This document shows positions 26,512 through 34,295 of a stretch of 64,000 nt of DNA, one piece after another (position 1 is the first letter of the stretch; the number at the start of each line of letters is the position of its first letter). The translations under genes were made by a program, and so were the position numbers. The DNA comes from an uncultured Butyrivibrio sp. Lineage in GTDB: Bacteria > Bacillota > Clostridia > Lachnospirales > Lachnospiraceae. Under the pieces are notes generated by a model that saw nothing but the letters and a program-made list of their open reading frames with translations, was not told the DNA's origin and searched no databases. The stretch spans positions 1 through 64,000 of the forward strand of contig NZ_CAMVPU010000021.1 of assembly GCF_947169445.1 (NCBI RefSeq). The letters run 5' to 3'.

Positions 26512-28701
26512 TTACTCCTCTTCGTCTTTATAATATCGTTCCTCGCGCTTCTGAATTATCTTTTTGCCTAGTTTCTTAATAAATCCGCAGCTATTGCTGG
26601 CGCTATCCTGGATAGCCTCTTCTTCGTTCAAAGATTCGAAGATTGCTTCAGCCTGATTAGTCGGCAAAAGAGTCATTATATACTTGACGCAAAGATGATT
26701 GCGCTCCTGGACGCTTAATTTGTCACTGGTAAGCCCGAATTCAATATTGGGATCCTCATTGTTAAATACAATTGAGTCATCGGAAATCCACTTGCCATTG
26801 ACCGGATGAATCGAAACATCCACCCCGTCATCTGCAAATGCTTCCCCATTCCATGTTGCGCTAAGTATCGTAACCATACATGGTGCAAATGCAGGATCTA
26901 TACGCAGAGTCTTGCAGTCAGCAGTTACTCTTATATCGAGGTTTACAGTATTCTTGTCATCATACTGCTCTTCAGGGAAAAGAGAGTCATCCTCCGAATA
27001 ACCTGCTCCCTCATCAAAATAAACCTGAATGCAGTCTTCTCTTCTAAGTCCCTGGGTTTCTCCGGCTATTTCCTTGGGGATGATCACCTTACGGCCAATA
27101 TCCTTCCATATTTCTACCAGTGACTTGCTATTGCCGGTAACATATTTCTGGAATGCAAATTCCTCATCAAGAAGAGATTGCATCTCCTCATCCTTGATAC
27201 CAAGCTTGTCAAATACCGGTTTAGGATCAAATTTCTCCCTCTTTCTGTCCTCTAACCTATAACAGTAAAGAGCTCTCCAAACCTGTTCCTTGGCCGGAAT
27301 ACATTTACCATATGTCCACTCATAATCTATTATAGTCCATATTGGACCATTAACCATTATATTTGAAAAAATAAGGTCGTAATCTGACACCGGATAATCC
27401 GGCTTATAATTTATTCTTCGGATGTACTCGTTAAGCAGCGCATTGAAGCCGTCCATATCATCCTTATCAATGCACTCATCCAGCAGTGATGCCAGCGGCA
27501 CGCCATTTACAAAGGAAAAAATAGCACAGCCCTGCTTCTCATCTATCTGGCAGTCATTGACCTCAAAATCACCGCCTCTGTACTTCTCCATAAGGCCTGC
27601 ATAGGCATCCCTCATCTCGAATACATGCTCTTTGGCAGCCTTGGTGAGCGGGAATTTCTTAATGATTTTCCTGCCTGCTCTGTCTATTGCAATATCAGTT
27701 CTTATCTTGAATTCATCAACTCTGTCGTTGCTATATTTACTGTAAATAGTATCAAAGGCAGGTCCCAAGATGACCTCAAAGGAATTAGCAAATTCCTGGT
27801 ACATTCCATCTTTTACCAGATCCTCATAGGCATGCTTTTCATTGAACAGCACAAGCCTGTCCCTGTCAAAGTTTCTGACATTATCCTGAAGCTCACCGAA
27901 CTTAGGAAGGTAATAATCAGAATGCAAAAGAGTCATCAGCTTGTAATCCGGATAAGGATAATAGAAATGATACTCGTTTATCCCGCATTTCTTGAATATA
28001 TTAATGAGGCCGTTTCTGGTAAAGGTCTTGGCTACGCTATCGGAAGAATACCCTTCGATACCGGTAAAATAGGTTCCAAGATGATCTTCTGCACATCCGG
28101 CCAGATACTTAAGTCCCAATCTGTTCTCGATAGCGATAACAATACGTCCACCCTTTTTAAGATGAGCCTTAAGCATCTTCAGAAACTTCTCATAAGGGTT
28201 ATCAGTTCCAATATATCCCTGTCCATATTCAAAAACACCAATAAGGAATATGTAGTCGAAATCCTTAGGAAGATCCGGCTCTATATCCCTAAAATTACCA
28301 ATATGAATTGTTACGTTGTCACAATCTTTATTTCTTGTGGCATTTATCTCAGAGCGTCTTCTTGACAGGTCGCAGGCAACAACCTCTCCCGCCTTCTGCG
28401 AAAGCATCCCGGTTATAGCTCCGCATCCGGAACCAACCTCTAAAACCTTAGCCTTTGGATCCATAGGAATCCACTCAACTATATTGGCTCTCTGCTCGGA
28501 TAAATGATAAAGAATAGGCCAGTTAGCTCTTTCCTCTATAACCTGTGCGTACTCTTCTTTTTTATATTTTTTCACTATTTCAAGAAGGTCATTCTCTATA
28601 GCTCCATCACTATAAAGATCAACCCCTGAATAGTGTTTGAAATTCAGTGTAACCTTGCCAATCTTCACTTGCTCTTGCATTTTGCCCGTCCCCGCGGTCA
28701 T
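26512..28701 (-). CDS. Fused SAM methyltransferase and kinase-like protein (WbdD-like chain-terminator candidate)
   Basis: 729 residues. Residues about 60-240 are a class I methyltransferase: VLEVGSGCGAITGML, VVACDLS, FDYIFLIGVFEYG. Residues about 320-500 look like a kinase: KIIKKFPLTKAAKEHVFEM gives the ATP-site Lys, SDYDLIFSNIMV a catalytic-loop Asp and Asn, IIDYEWTYG a metal-binding Asp. A C-terminal beta-rich domain (about 585-690) ends the protein. In Gram-negative O9-type antigens WbdD caps the chain with methyl phosphate, which Wzt then reads. Here wzt and wzm lie directly upstream (8-base gap), the same company. Function is inferred. Met8 (28680) is an alternative start. Confidence 0.75.
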   Translation of the reverse strand: MTAGTGKMQEQVKIGKVTLNFKHYSGVDLYSDGAIENDLLEIVKKYKKEEYAQVIEERANWPILYHLSEQRANIVEWIPMDPKAKVLEVGSGCGAITGMLSQKAGEVVACDLSRRRSEINATRNKDCDNVTIHIGNFRDIEPDLPKDFDYIFLIGVFEYGQGYIGTDNPYEKFLKMLKAHLKKGGRIVIAIENRLGLKYLAGCAEDHLGTYFTGIEGYSSDSVAKTFTRNGLINIFKKCGINEYHFYYPYPDYKLMTLLHSDYYLPKFGELQDNVRNFDRDRLVLFNEKHAYEDLVKDGMYQEFANSFEVILGPAFDTIYSKYSNDRVDEFKIRTDIAIDRAGRKIIKKFPLTKAAKEHVFEMRDAYAGLMEKYRGGDFEVNDCQIDEKQGCAIFSFVNGVPLASLLDECIDKDDMDGFNALLNEYIRRINYKPDYPVSDYDLIFSNIMVNGPIWTIIDYEWTYGKCIPAKEQVWRALYCYRLEDRKREKFDPKPVFDKLGIKDEEMQSLLDEEFAFQKYVTGNSKSLVEIWKDIGRKVIIPKEIAGETQGLRREDCIQVYFDEGAGYSEDDSLFPEEQYDDKNTVNLDIRVTADCKTLRIDPAFAPCMVTILSATWNGEAFADDGVDVSIHPVNGKWISDDSIVFNNEDPNIEFGLTSDKLSVQERNHLCVKYIMTLLPTNQAEAIFESLNEEEAIQDSASNSCGFIKKLGKKIIQKREERYYKDEEE

Positions 28702-28709
28702 TTAATATA

Positions 28710-30035
28710 TTAGTCTTCCACTTTACATGTAGAATTCATGTCATAGTAGCCAACTGTGTTTTTGTCTGATACTACTGTTATATTCAGTGCGTCATACAAT
28801 CTGTGATAAACAGTGAAATTGTTCTGTTCAAAGCCCGTAACTCCGAAGCTTATCAGATACTCGCCGCCCTGAAGTGACATGTTCTGGGTAAAAGAAATGT
28901 TCTTGACATCTCCGGCCTTGACCGGCTCAAGGAAAGCCTTCTCAACCATTGAGTTGGTTCCTGTTATTTCTATACCCATGATATTCTTGAATGTAAATGC
29001 AAATATAGGAGCTGCAACATCCCTGTTGAATTTCACCCTCATGTGAACGGTAAAGTCTGTTCCCTTAATGATGGAAGTACTCCTTACTCCCTTTTCATCA
29101 GTAACATAAAATTCATCGATAGTTGCCGCGCCATCGCCATATTCAAGAGTATCAGGATTAGCACCCTGTGCCTTTTTATCCGGCTTTTTTTCTTCCTGTT
29201 TAATCTTAGCCTTGGCCTTGTCATCTGCCTTGGCCGCTGCTTCTCTTATCTCATCGTCATCAAGAAGGTTCTTGACATCACTTGAAGGAAGCGGATACTG
29301 TCCCACAAGAACCTGCTTGTAAATATCTATCATTTCCTTAGGGGTTCCTTCACCAAGAAGCACTCCCTGATTCAACAAAACCGCTCTATCACAGTATTTA
29401 CTGATACTGGAAAGATCATGTGATACAAACAGAATGGTCTTTCCCTGTTTTTTGAACTCTTCAAACTTGTGATAACACTTTGCCTGGAAGAAAACATCAC
29501 CTACAGAAAGAGCCTCATCTACAATAAGAATTTCCGGATCGATATTGATAGCTACTGCAAATGCCAGTCTTACAAACATACCGCTTGAGTAGGTCTTACA
29601 GGGCTGATAAACATAATCTCCGATATCAGCAAATTCCAGAATGGAATCAAGACGCCTTGTAATCTCTTCCTCAGAGAAACCTATCATCATACCATTCAGG
29701 TATATATTATCAATACCGTTGTATTCCATGTTAAAGCCTGCGCCTAACTCCAAAAGAGCTGAAATATGGCCTTCAACCTTAACTTCACCGGAAGTAGGTG
29801 TCAAAACTCCTGTAATGATCTTAAGAATAGTAGACTTACCGGAGCCGTTGGTTCCGATAATACCAACAGTTTCGCCCTTATGAACAGAAAGACTCACATC
29901 ATTAAGTGCCAAATGCTCTTTAAATCTCTTTTTCCTGGCAAGTCCAAGTGAATCCTTAAGCCTGTCCAAAGGCTTATCATATAATTTATACGATTTAGTG
30001 AGGTTTTTAACCTCAATAGCTATGTCGTTTTCCAT
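28710..30035 (-). CDS. wzt: ABC transporter ATPase Wzt with C-terminal carbohydrate-recognition domain
   Basis: 441 residues. The nucleotide-binding domain (1-245) has GTNGSGKST (about 60-68), the signature YSSGMFVRLAFA, Walker B ILIVDEALSVGD and switch VSHDLSS. A Lys/Glu linker (about 265-295) leads to a beta-sandwich domain (about 300-441; FTFKNIMGIEITGTNS, QGGEYLISFGVTG) like the Wzt C-domain that recognises a capped non-reducing end. With Wzm (29 bases upstream) it should export a finished polysaccharide. The extra domain, together with the methyltransferase-kinase gene next door, suggests cap-dependent export. Confidence 0.92.
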   Translation of the reverse strand: MENDIAIEVKNLTKSYKLYDKPLDRLKDSLGLARKKRFKEHLALNDVSLSVHKGETVGIIGTNGSGKSTILKIITGVLTPTSGEVKVEGHISALLELGAGFNMEYNGIDNIYLNGMMIGFSEEEITRRLDSILEFADIGDYVYQPCKTYSSGMFVRLAFAVAINIDPEILIVDEALSVGDVFFQAKCYHKFEEFKKQGKTILFVSHDLSSISKYCDRAVLLNQGVLLGEGTPKEMIDIYKQVLVGQYPLPSSDVKNLLDDDEIREAAAKADDKAKAKIKQEEKKPDKKAQGANPDTLEYGDGAATIDEFYVTDEKGVRSTSIIKGTDFTVHMRVKFNRDVAAPIFAFTFKNIMGIEITGTNSMVEKAFLEPVKAGDVKNISFTQNMSLQGGEYLISFGVTGFEQNNFTVYHRLYDALNITVVSDKNTVGYYDMNSTCKVED

Positions 30036-30064
30036 TTATACTCCACTAATACGGTCAACAAAAA

Positions 30065-31066
30065 TCACAAAACATCCGCAAAATGAGGCTTGGATCTCTT
30101 AAAGATAAGCGCTCCGAAACAGAACAATGCAACAACCACAAGCCAGAAATATGTGGATGAGTAGAAATGCTCGAAGAACCAGGTGTCACCGTAAATTGTA
30201 TTTCTATAGCCCTCAACTATATAGGTCATAGGGTTCAGTTTGATGATCCACTTATACTTATCCGGAACAATGTCTATATTCCAAAGGATAGGTGTCATCC
30301 ACTGAAACAGCTGAAGACCAATGTTGATAATCTGTAAAAGATCCCTGAAAAAGATAACTATCGCACATGTAGCATAGCTGATCGAAAGAACAAGTATAAA
30401 CTCACAGCCCATGTAATAAAAGATCTGAAGCCAATAGATATTCGGATAATATCCATAGACGCAGGCAATTATCATCATTACAAAAATGAAAAAGATGTGA
30501 ATGAACATTGCTGCAATGATCTTGATGATAGGCAGGATACTGATCTTAAACAGAACCTTTTTTACCAGATAATTGTACTCAAGAAGTGATGTTGTCCCGT
30601 TAGTAAGTGCCTCGGAAAAGAAAAACCATGGCACAAGTCCGGCAGTAAGAAATAGCACATATGGCACTTCAACGCCATCTGATACTGCCTGAGCTCTGGA
30701 CTGAAAGACCACATCAAACACAATATAGTACATGATAACAGTGACCACCGGCTGAGCCAGTGCCCACACTATTCCCATGTATGAACCGGCATATCTCTTC
30801 TTGAAATCATTGACGGAAAGTCTTTTGATAAGCTTTCTGGAATTAAAGAGCTCTACAGGCAAAACCATCAATCGGTCATACCAGGCAAAAACCAGAATAC
30901 AGCTCATCCCAATCAAAGTACATCCACATATCTTCTTGAGAAACTCGGTATGCGGATCAGCCAGCGGATTGTTATGGAATATCAATAGAAGCGCAAGTGC
31001 AAGCGCCAATACATAGAAAATACCCAAGCCAGTACGCTTGGGAAGTTTTCTTAAGCCCTTATTCAA
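30065..31066 (-). CDS. wzm: ABC polysaccharide transporter permease Wzm
   Basis: A 333-residue ABC-2 permease. Two hydrophobic segments near the N terminus (about 15-30 and 46-65) precede the usual core that starts near LSVNDFKKRYAGSYMGIVWALAQPVVTVIMYYIVF and ends with the typical LNPMTYIVEGYRNTIYG. It starts with TTG, overlapping the rmlC stop as TTGA, with AAGGA just upstream; the next Met is residue 54, inside the protein. It forms the export channel with Wzt. The two extra N-terminal helices are longer than in many homologues. Confidence 0.9.
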   Translation of the reverse strand: MNKGLRKLPKRTGLGIFYVLALALALLLIFHNNPLADPHTEFLKKICGCTLIGMSCILVFAWYDRLMVLPVELFNSRKLIKRLSVNDFKKRYAGSYMGIVWALAQPVVTVIMYYIVFDVVFQSRAQAVSDGVEVPYVLFLTAGLVPWFFFSEALTNGTTSLLEYNYLVKKVLFKISILPIIKIIAAMFIHIFFIFVMMIIACVYGYYPNIYWLQIFYYMGCEFILVLSISYATCAIVIFFRDLLQIINIGLQLFQWMTPILWNIDIVPDKYKWIIKLNPMTYIVEGYRNTIYGDTWFFEHFYSSTYFWLVVVALFCFGALIFKRSKPHFADVL

Positions 31067-31608
31067 AATTCCTTAATTCCTCCCCACTTTGTATCCTTAT
31101 CTGAGAAGATGAGTTCTACTCCCTCTTCAATAGGCCACTCTACGCCGATATCAGGATCATTCCAGATAAGTCCACCTTCATCATTAGGATGATAGAAATC
31201 TGAACACTTATATGCAAACTCTGCATAATCTGAAAGAACAAGGAAACCATGAGCAAATCCCTTGGGAATAAAGAACTGCTTCTTGTTCTCAGCAGAAAGA
31301 ACTACTCCAAACCACTTTCCAAAGGTCTTGGAATCTTTTCTCAAATCAACTGCAACGTCAAAAACCTCACCATTGATACAGCGAACAAGCTTATCCTGAG
31401 GAAATTCCTTCTGGAAATGAAGACCTCTCAAAACGCCTTTTTTGCTGGCTGACTGATTATCCTGAACGAACTCACAGGTAATACCTGCCTCAACAAAATC
31501 ATTCTTGTTATATGTTTCAACAAAATATCCTCTTGGATCACCGAAAACCTGTGGTGTTATAACCTTAAGTCCTTCAATTTCGCATGTTTCAACTGTTATC
31601 TTACCCAT
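31063..31608 (-). CDS. rmlC: dTDP-4-dehydrorhamnose 3,5-epimerase
   Basis: A 181-residue cupin enzyme for the third step of dTDP-L-rhamnose synthesis. VITPQVFGDPRGYFVETYN, RGLHFQ (catalytic His), DLRKDSKTFGKW, FIPKGFAHGFLVLSD and YKCSDFYHPNDEGGLIWNDPDIGV are all family blocks. Full length. It overlaps wzm by 4 bases, so sugar supply and export are coupled in one transcript. Confidence 0.96.
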   Translation of the reverse strand: MGKITVETCEIEGLKVITPQVFGDPRGYFVETYNKNDFVEAGITCEFVQDNQSASKKGVLRGLHFQKEFPQDKLVRCINGEVFDVAVDLRKDSKTFGKWFGVVLSAENKKQFFIPKGFAHGFLVLSDYAEFAYKCSDFYHPNDEGGLIWNDPDIGVEWPIEEGVELIFSDKDTKWGGIKEF

Positions 31609-31651
31609 TTTATTACTACTCCACCTTTTATAACTTATAAGATTTTTATTT

Positions 31652-32158
31652 TCACGGAACAGTCCCGACGGGAGTTCCTCCTATTGTCTCTGAACCGGAT
31701 ATCGGCCCCTCAATTGGAAAGATACCATTAGGAAATGTAGAAAGAGACGTGGCGGCATCCGGATTATCAAGCTGTCCCACAACTGCTCCTCCAAAGCCTT
31801 CCTCTTCATCTTCTGCTTCTTCGTCTTCTGAAACGCCTTCCGATGAATCGGACGCTTTTGCAGCACTATCAACTGTCTTGGTATTTTTCTGAATTACAAC
31901 AACTGAAGGAATCTTCTCTGGCTCATCAAAAAAGTCATCATCATACAGAAAACTTTTCAGGTCATCACCAATCTGCTGACCATATTCTGCCTCAGGAACA
32001 AAAGAAATTTCGGCAGAAGAAACATCTTCTGCAGTTTTCTTTTTGTTTCCCAAAAGATCATTTATCTTGTCAGCATTGGTGGCATATATTATTACTAATA
32101 TCAGGATAAAAGCGCTTATGATGGTAAGCATTGCCATACCGAAAACTTTTCTATCCAT
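31652..32158 (-). CDS. Membrane-anchored acidic protein of unknown function inside the rml operon
   Basis: A 168-residue protein with one N-terminal membrane helix (about 6-27), then an extracytoplasmic tail. The tail has a short conserved-looking segment (AEISFVPEAEYGQQIGDDLKSFLYDDDFFDEPEKIPSVVV, described here in two parts: AEISFVPEAEYGQQIG and FLYDDDFFDEPEKIP), an acidic low-complexity stretch (SEDEEAEDEEEGFGG) and a Gly/Pro-rich end. I do not recognise it. Its place between rmlA and rmlC, spacing of 30-43 bases on each side, suggests a role in the rhamnan system, perhaps at the cell surface, but nothing in the sequence shows which. Confidence 0.65.
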   Translation of the reverse strand: MDRKVFGMAMLTIISAFILILVIIYATNADKINDLLGNKKKTAEDVSSAEISFVPEAEYGQQIGDDLKSFLYDDDFFDEPEKIPSVVVIQKNTKTVDSAAKASDSSEGVSEDEEAEDEEEGFGGAVVGQLDNPDAATSLSTFPNGIFPIEGPISGSETIGGTPVGTVP

Positions 32159-32188
32159 TCGCCCCTACCTTTTTCATACACCTCTCAA

Positions 32189-33058
32189 TTATAAACCGTT
32201 AGCAACTTCCACCAAGTATTTGCCATAATCAGTCTTCATAAGTGGTTCTGCGAGCTTAAGAAGCTGCTCCTTGTCAATAAAGCCTCTCTTGTATGCTATC
32301 TCCTCAATACAGGAAATATACAGTCCCTGACGTTTCTGGAAAGCACAAACGAAATCAGAAGCATCAAGAAGCGAATCATGATTACCTGTGTCAAGCCATG
32401 CAAATCCTCTTCCCATGGTCTCAACTCTGAGTTCACCTCTTCTAAGGTACTCATTATTGATGCTGGTAATCTCTATCTCGCCCCTTGCTGATGGCTTAAC
32501 ATTAGCTGCAATCTCAACAACCTTATTGTCATAGAAGTAAAGTCCGGGAACCGCATAGTTACTCTTAGGATTCTCAGGCTTCTCCTCGATGCTGATAGCC
32601 TTGCCGTTCTCATCAAACTCAACAACGCCATAAGCTCTTGGATCTCTTACATAGTAGCCAAAAATAGTAGCTCCGCTTTCTCTTGAAGCAACTTCTCTAA
32701 GAAGCTTTGAAAAGCTCTGACCGTAGAAAATGTTGTCGCCCAATACAAGCGCCACTGAATCAGTGCCTATAAACTTGGCACCGATGATAAACGCATCGGC
32801 AAGTCCTCGTGGCTCCTCCTGAACAGCATATTCAAACTTCATCCCCAGCTGCTCGCCATTACCGAACAATTCTTCAAATACAGGAAGGTCTCTTGGTGTA
32901 GAAATAATGAGAACCTCTCTGATACCCGCAAGCATAAGTGTTGAAAGCGGATAATATATCATTGGTTTGTCATAAACCGGCATCATCTGCTTGGACATCG
33001 CTCTTGTAAGAGGATAAAGTCTTGTTCCTGAACCGCCTGCTAAAATAATACCCTTCAT
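32189..33058 (-). CDS. rmlA: Glucose-1-phosphate thymidylyltransferase
   Basis: 289 residues, the enzyme that makes dTDP-glucose from dTTP and glucose-1-phosphate. ILAGGSGTRLYPLTRAMSKQMMPVYDKPMIYYPLS opens the protein (seen as GGSGTRLYP and KQMMPVYDKPM), with VLGDNIFYG, EEKPENPKSNYAVPGLYFYD and the end motif AWLDTGNHDSLLDAS. Length and motifs are those of RmlA and not the N-terminally longer UTP enzymes. Substrate comes from the phosphoglucomutase at 20491. Confidence 0.96.
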   Translation of the reverse strand: MKGIILAGGSGTRLYPLTRAMSKQMMPVYDKPMIYYPLSTLMLAGIREVLIISTPRDLPVFEELFGNGEQLGMKFEYAVQEEPRGLADAFIIGAKFIGTDSVALVLGDNIFYGQSFSKLLREVASRESGATIFGYYVRDPRAYGVVEFDENGKAISIEEKPENPKSNYAVPGLYFYDNKVVEIAANVKPSARGEIEITSINNEYLRRGELRVETMGRGFAWLDTGNHDSLLDASDFVCAFQKRQGLYISCIEEIAYKRGFIDKEQLLKLAEPLMKTDYGKYLVEVANGL

Positions 33059-33121
33059 ATCAGAATAAACTCCTTGTTATGAAAAACATTTGCTCCGACT
33101 GCATTTCTGCAATTGGTTTTA

Positions 33122-34207
33122 TTATCTATTAGAATACATCTTGTCGTAATACTTCTCGTAATCACCGCTTGTAACGTGTTCCATCCACTCCTGGTTGTCG
33201 AAATACCACTTGATTGTCTTGCGGATACCTTCCTGGAACATTGTCTCCGGCTCCCAGCCGATCTCTTTTTTGATCTTATCAGGAGCAATGGCATATCTTC
33301 TGTCATGTCCCTTTCTATCAGTTACATACTTGATAAGATCATATGAAAGATGAGCCTTTCTAGGATCTGAATCATCAAGCTCTTCTCTTAAAACATCAAT
33401 GATAGTCTTAACAATCTCAATATTCTGCTTCTCGTTGTGTCCGCCAACATTGTAGTTCTCGAAAAGTCTGCCCTTTTCCTGAACCATATCAATAGCCTTG
33501 GCATGATCTTCAACATAGAGCCAGTCACGAACATTCTTACCATCGCCGTAAACAGGAAGGTCTTTTCCTGCAAGTGCATTATGGATAATAAGAGGAATGA
33601 GCTTCTCAGGGAACTGGAATGGTCCGTAGTTATTGGAGCAGTTCGTGATATTTGCAGGGAACTTATATGTGTCCATATAAGCCTTTACCAGCATATCTGA
33701 GCTTGCCTTACTTGCTGAATATGGGCTATGTGGTGAATATGGTGTTGTCTCATAGAAATAAGCATTTGGATCATCATCCAAAGAACCATAAACCTCATCA
33801 GTTGAAACATGAAGGAACTTCTTGCCCTCTTTGAAGGTTCCATCAGGATTCTCCCATGCCTTCTTGGCTGCATTAAGCATAGTAGCTGTTCCAAGAACGT
33901 TAGTCTGAACAAAGACCTCAGGGTTAACAATTGATCTGTCAACATGGCTCTCAGCAGCAAAATGAACTACTCTGTCAATGTCGTTCTCTTCAAATATCTT
34001 GTTGATAGCATCTCTATCACAAATATCAGCCTTGATAAAGGTGTAATTGTCTCTTCCCTCTACATCGCGAAGGTTCTCAAGGTTGCCCGCATAAGTAAGA
34101 ACATCCACGTTGATGATACGAATTTCGTTGTCATATTTCTTAAACATATAGTTAATGTAATTAGAGCCGATAAAGCCTGCTCCACCTGTAACTAAATAAG
34201 TTCTCAT
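33122..34207 (-). CDS. rmlB: dTDP-glucose 4,6-dehydratase
   Basis: A 361-residue short-chain dehydrogenase-fold enzyme producing dTDP-4-keto-6-deoxyglucose. VTGGAGFIGSNYINYM binds NAD, FAAESHVDRSI and STDEVYGSL are signatures, TPYSPHSPYSASKASSD holds the catalytic Tyr-x3-Lys, and NNYGPFQFPEKLIPL follows. It is first of the rmlB-rmlA-(unknown)-rmlC-wzm-wzt run. An extended -10 promoter candidate with a nearby 11-base palindrome precedes it. The final enzyme RmlD is not in the window. Confidence 0.97.
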   Translation of the reverse strand: MRTYLVTGGAGFIGSNYINYMFKKYDNEIRIINVDVLTYAGNLENLRDVEGRDNYTFIKADICDRDAINKIFEENDIDRVVHFAAESHVDRSIVNPEVFVQTNVLGTATMLNAAKKAWENPDGTFKEGKKFLHVSTDEVYGSLDDDPNAYFYETTPYSPHSPYSASKASSDMLVKAYMDTYKFPANITNCSNNYGPFQFPEKLIPLIIHNALAGKDLPVYGDGKNVRDWLYVEDHAKAIDMVQEKGRLFENYNVGGHNEKQNIEIVKTIIDVLREELDDSDPRKAHLSYDLIKYVTDRKGHDRRYAIAPDKIKKEIGWEPETMFQEGIRKTIKWYFDNQEWMEHVTSGDYEKYYDKMYSNR

Positions 34208-34246
34208 TTCTATCTCCTCATCAAAAAATCAAATTTTTACTGACAT

Positions 34247-34268
34247 AGTATAACACATGACGCCGTCA
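34247..34268 (-). promoter_or_regulatory. Candidate rmlB promoter with adjacent palindrome
   Basis: On the minus strand TGTTATACT (34255-34247) is an extended -10, about 40 bases before rmlB. Just upstream lies the perfect palindrome TGACGGCGTCA (34268-34258), placed within the expected spacer where a repressor could block the polymerase. The -35 is poor. Confidence 0.45.
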
Positions 34269-34295
34269 AGTTGAAGAAAAAACATCATTCATTCT

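Noticed and set aside
33055..33306. Open frame of 83 codons overlapping the end of rmlB
   Set aside because: It is antiphase to a highly conserved gene, with no ribosome site or recognisable product.
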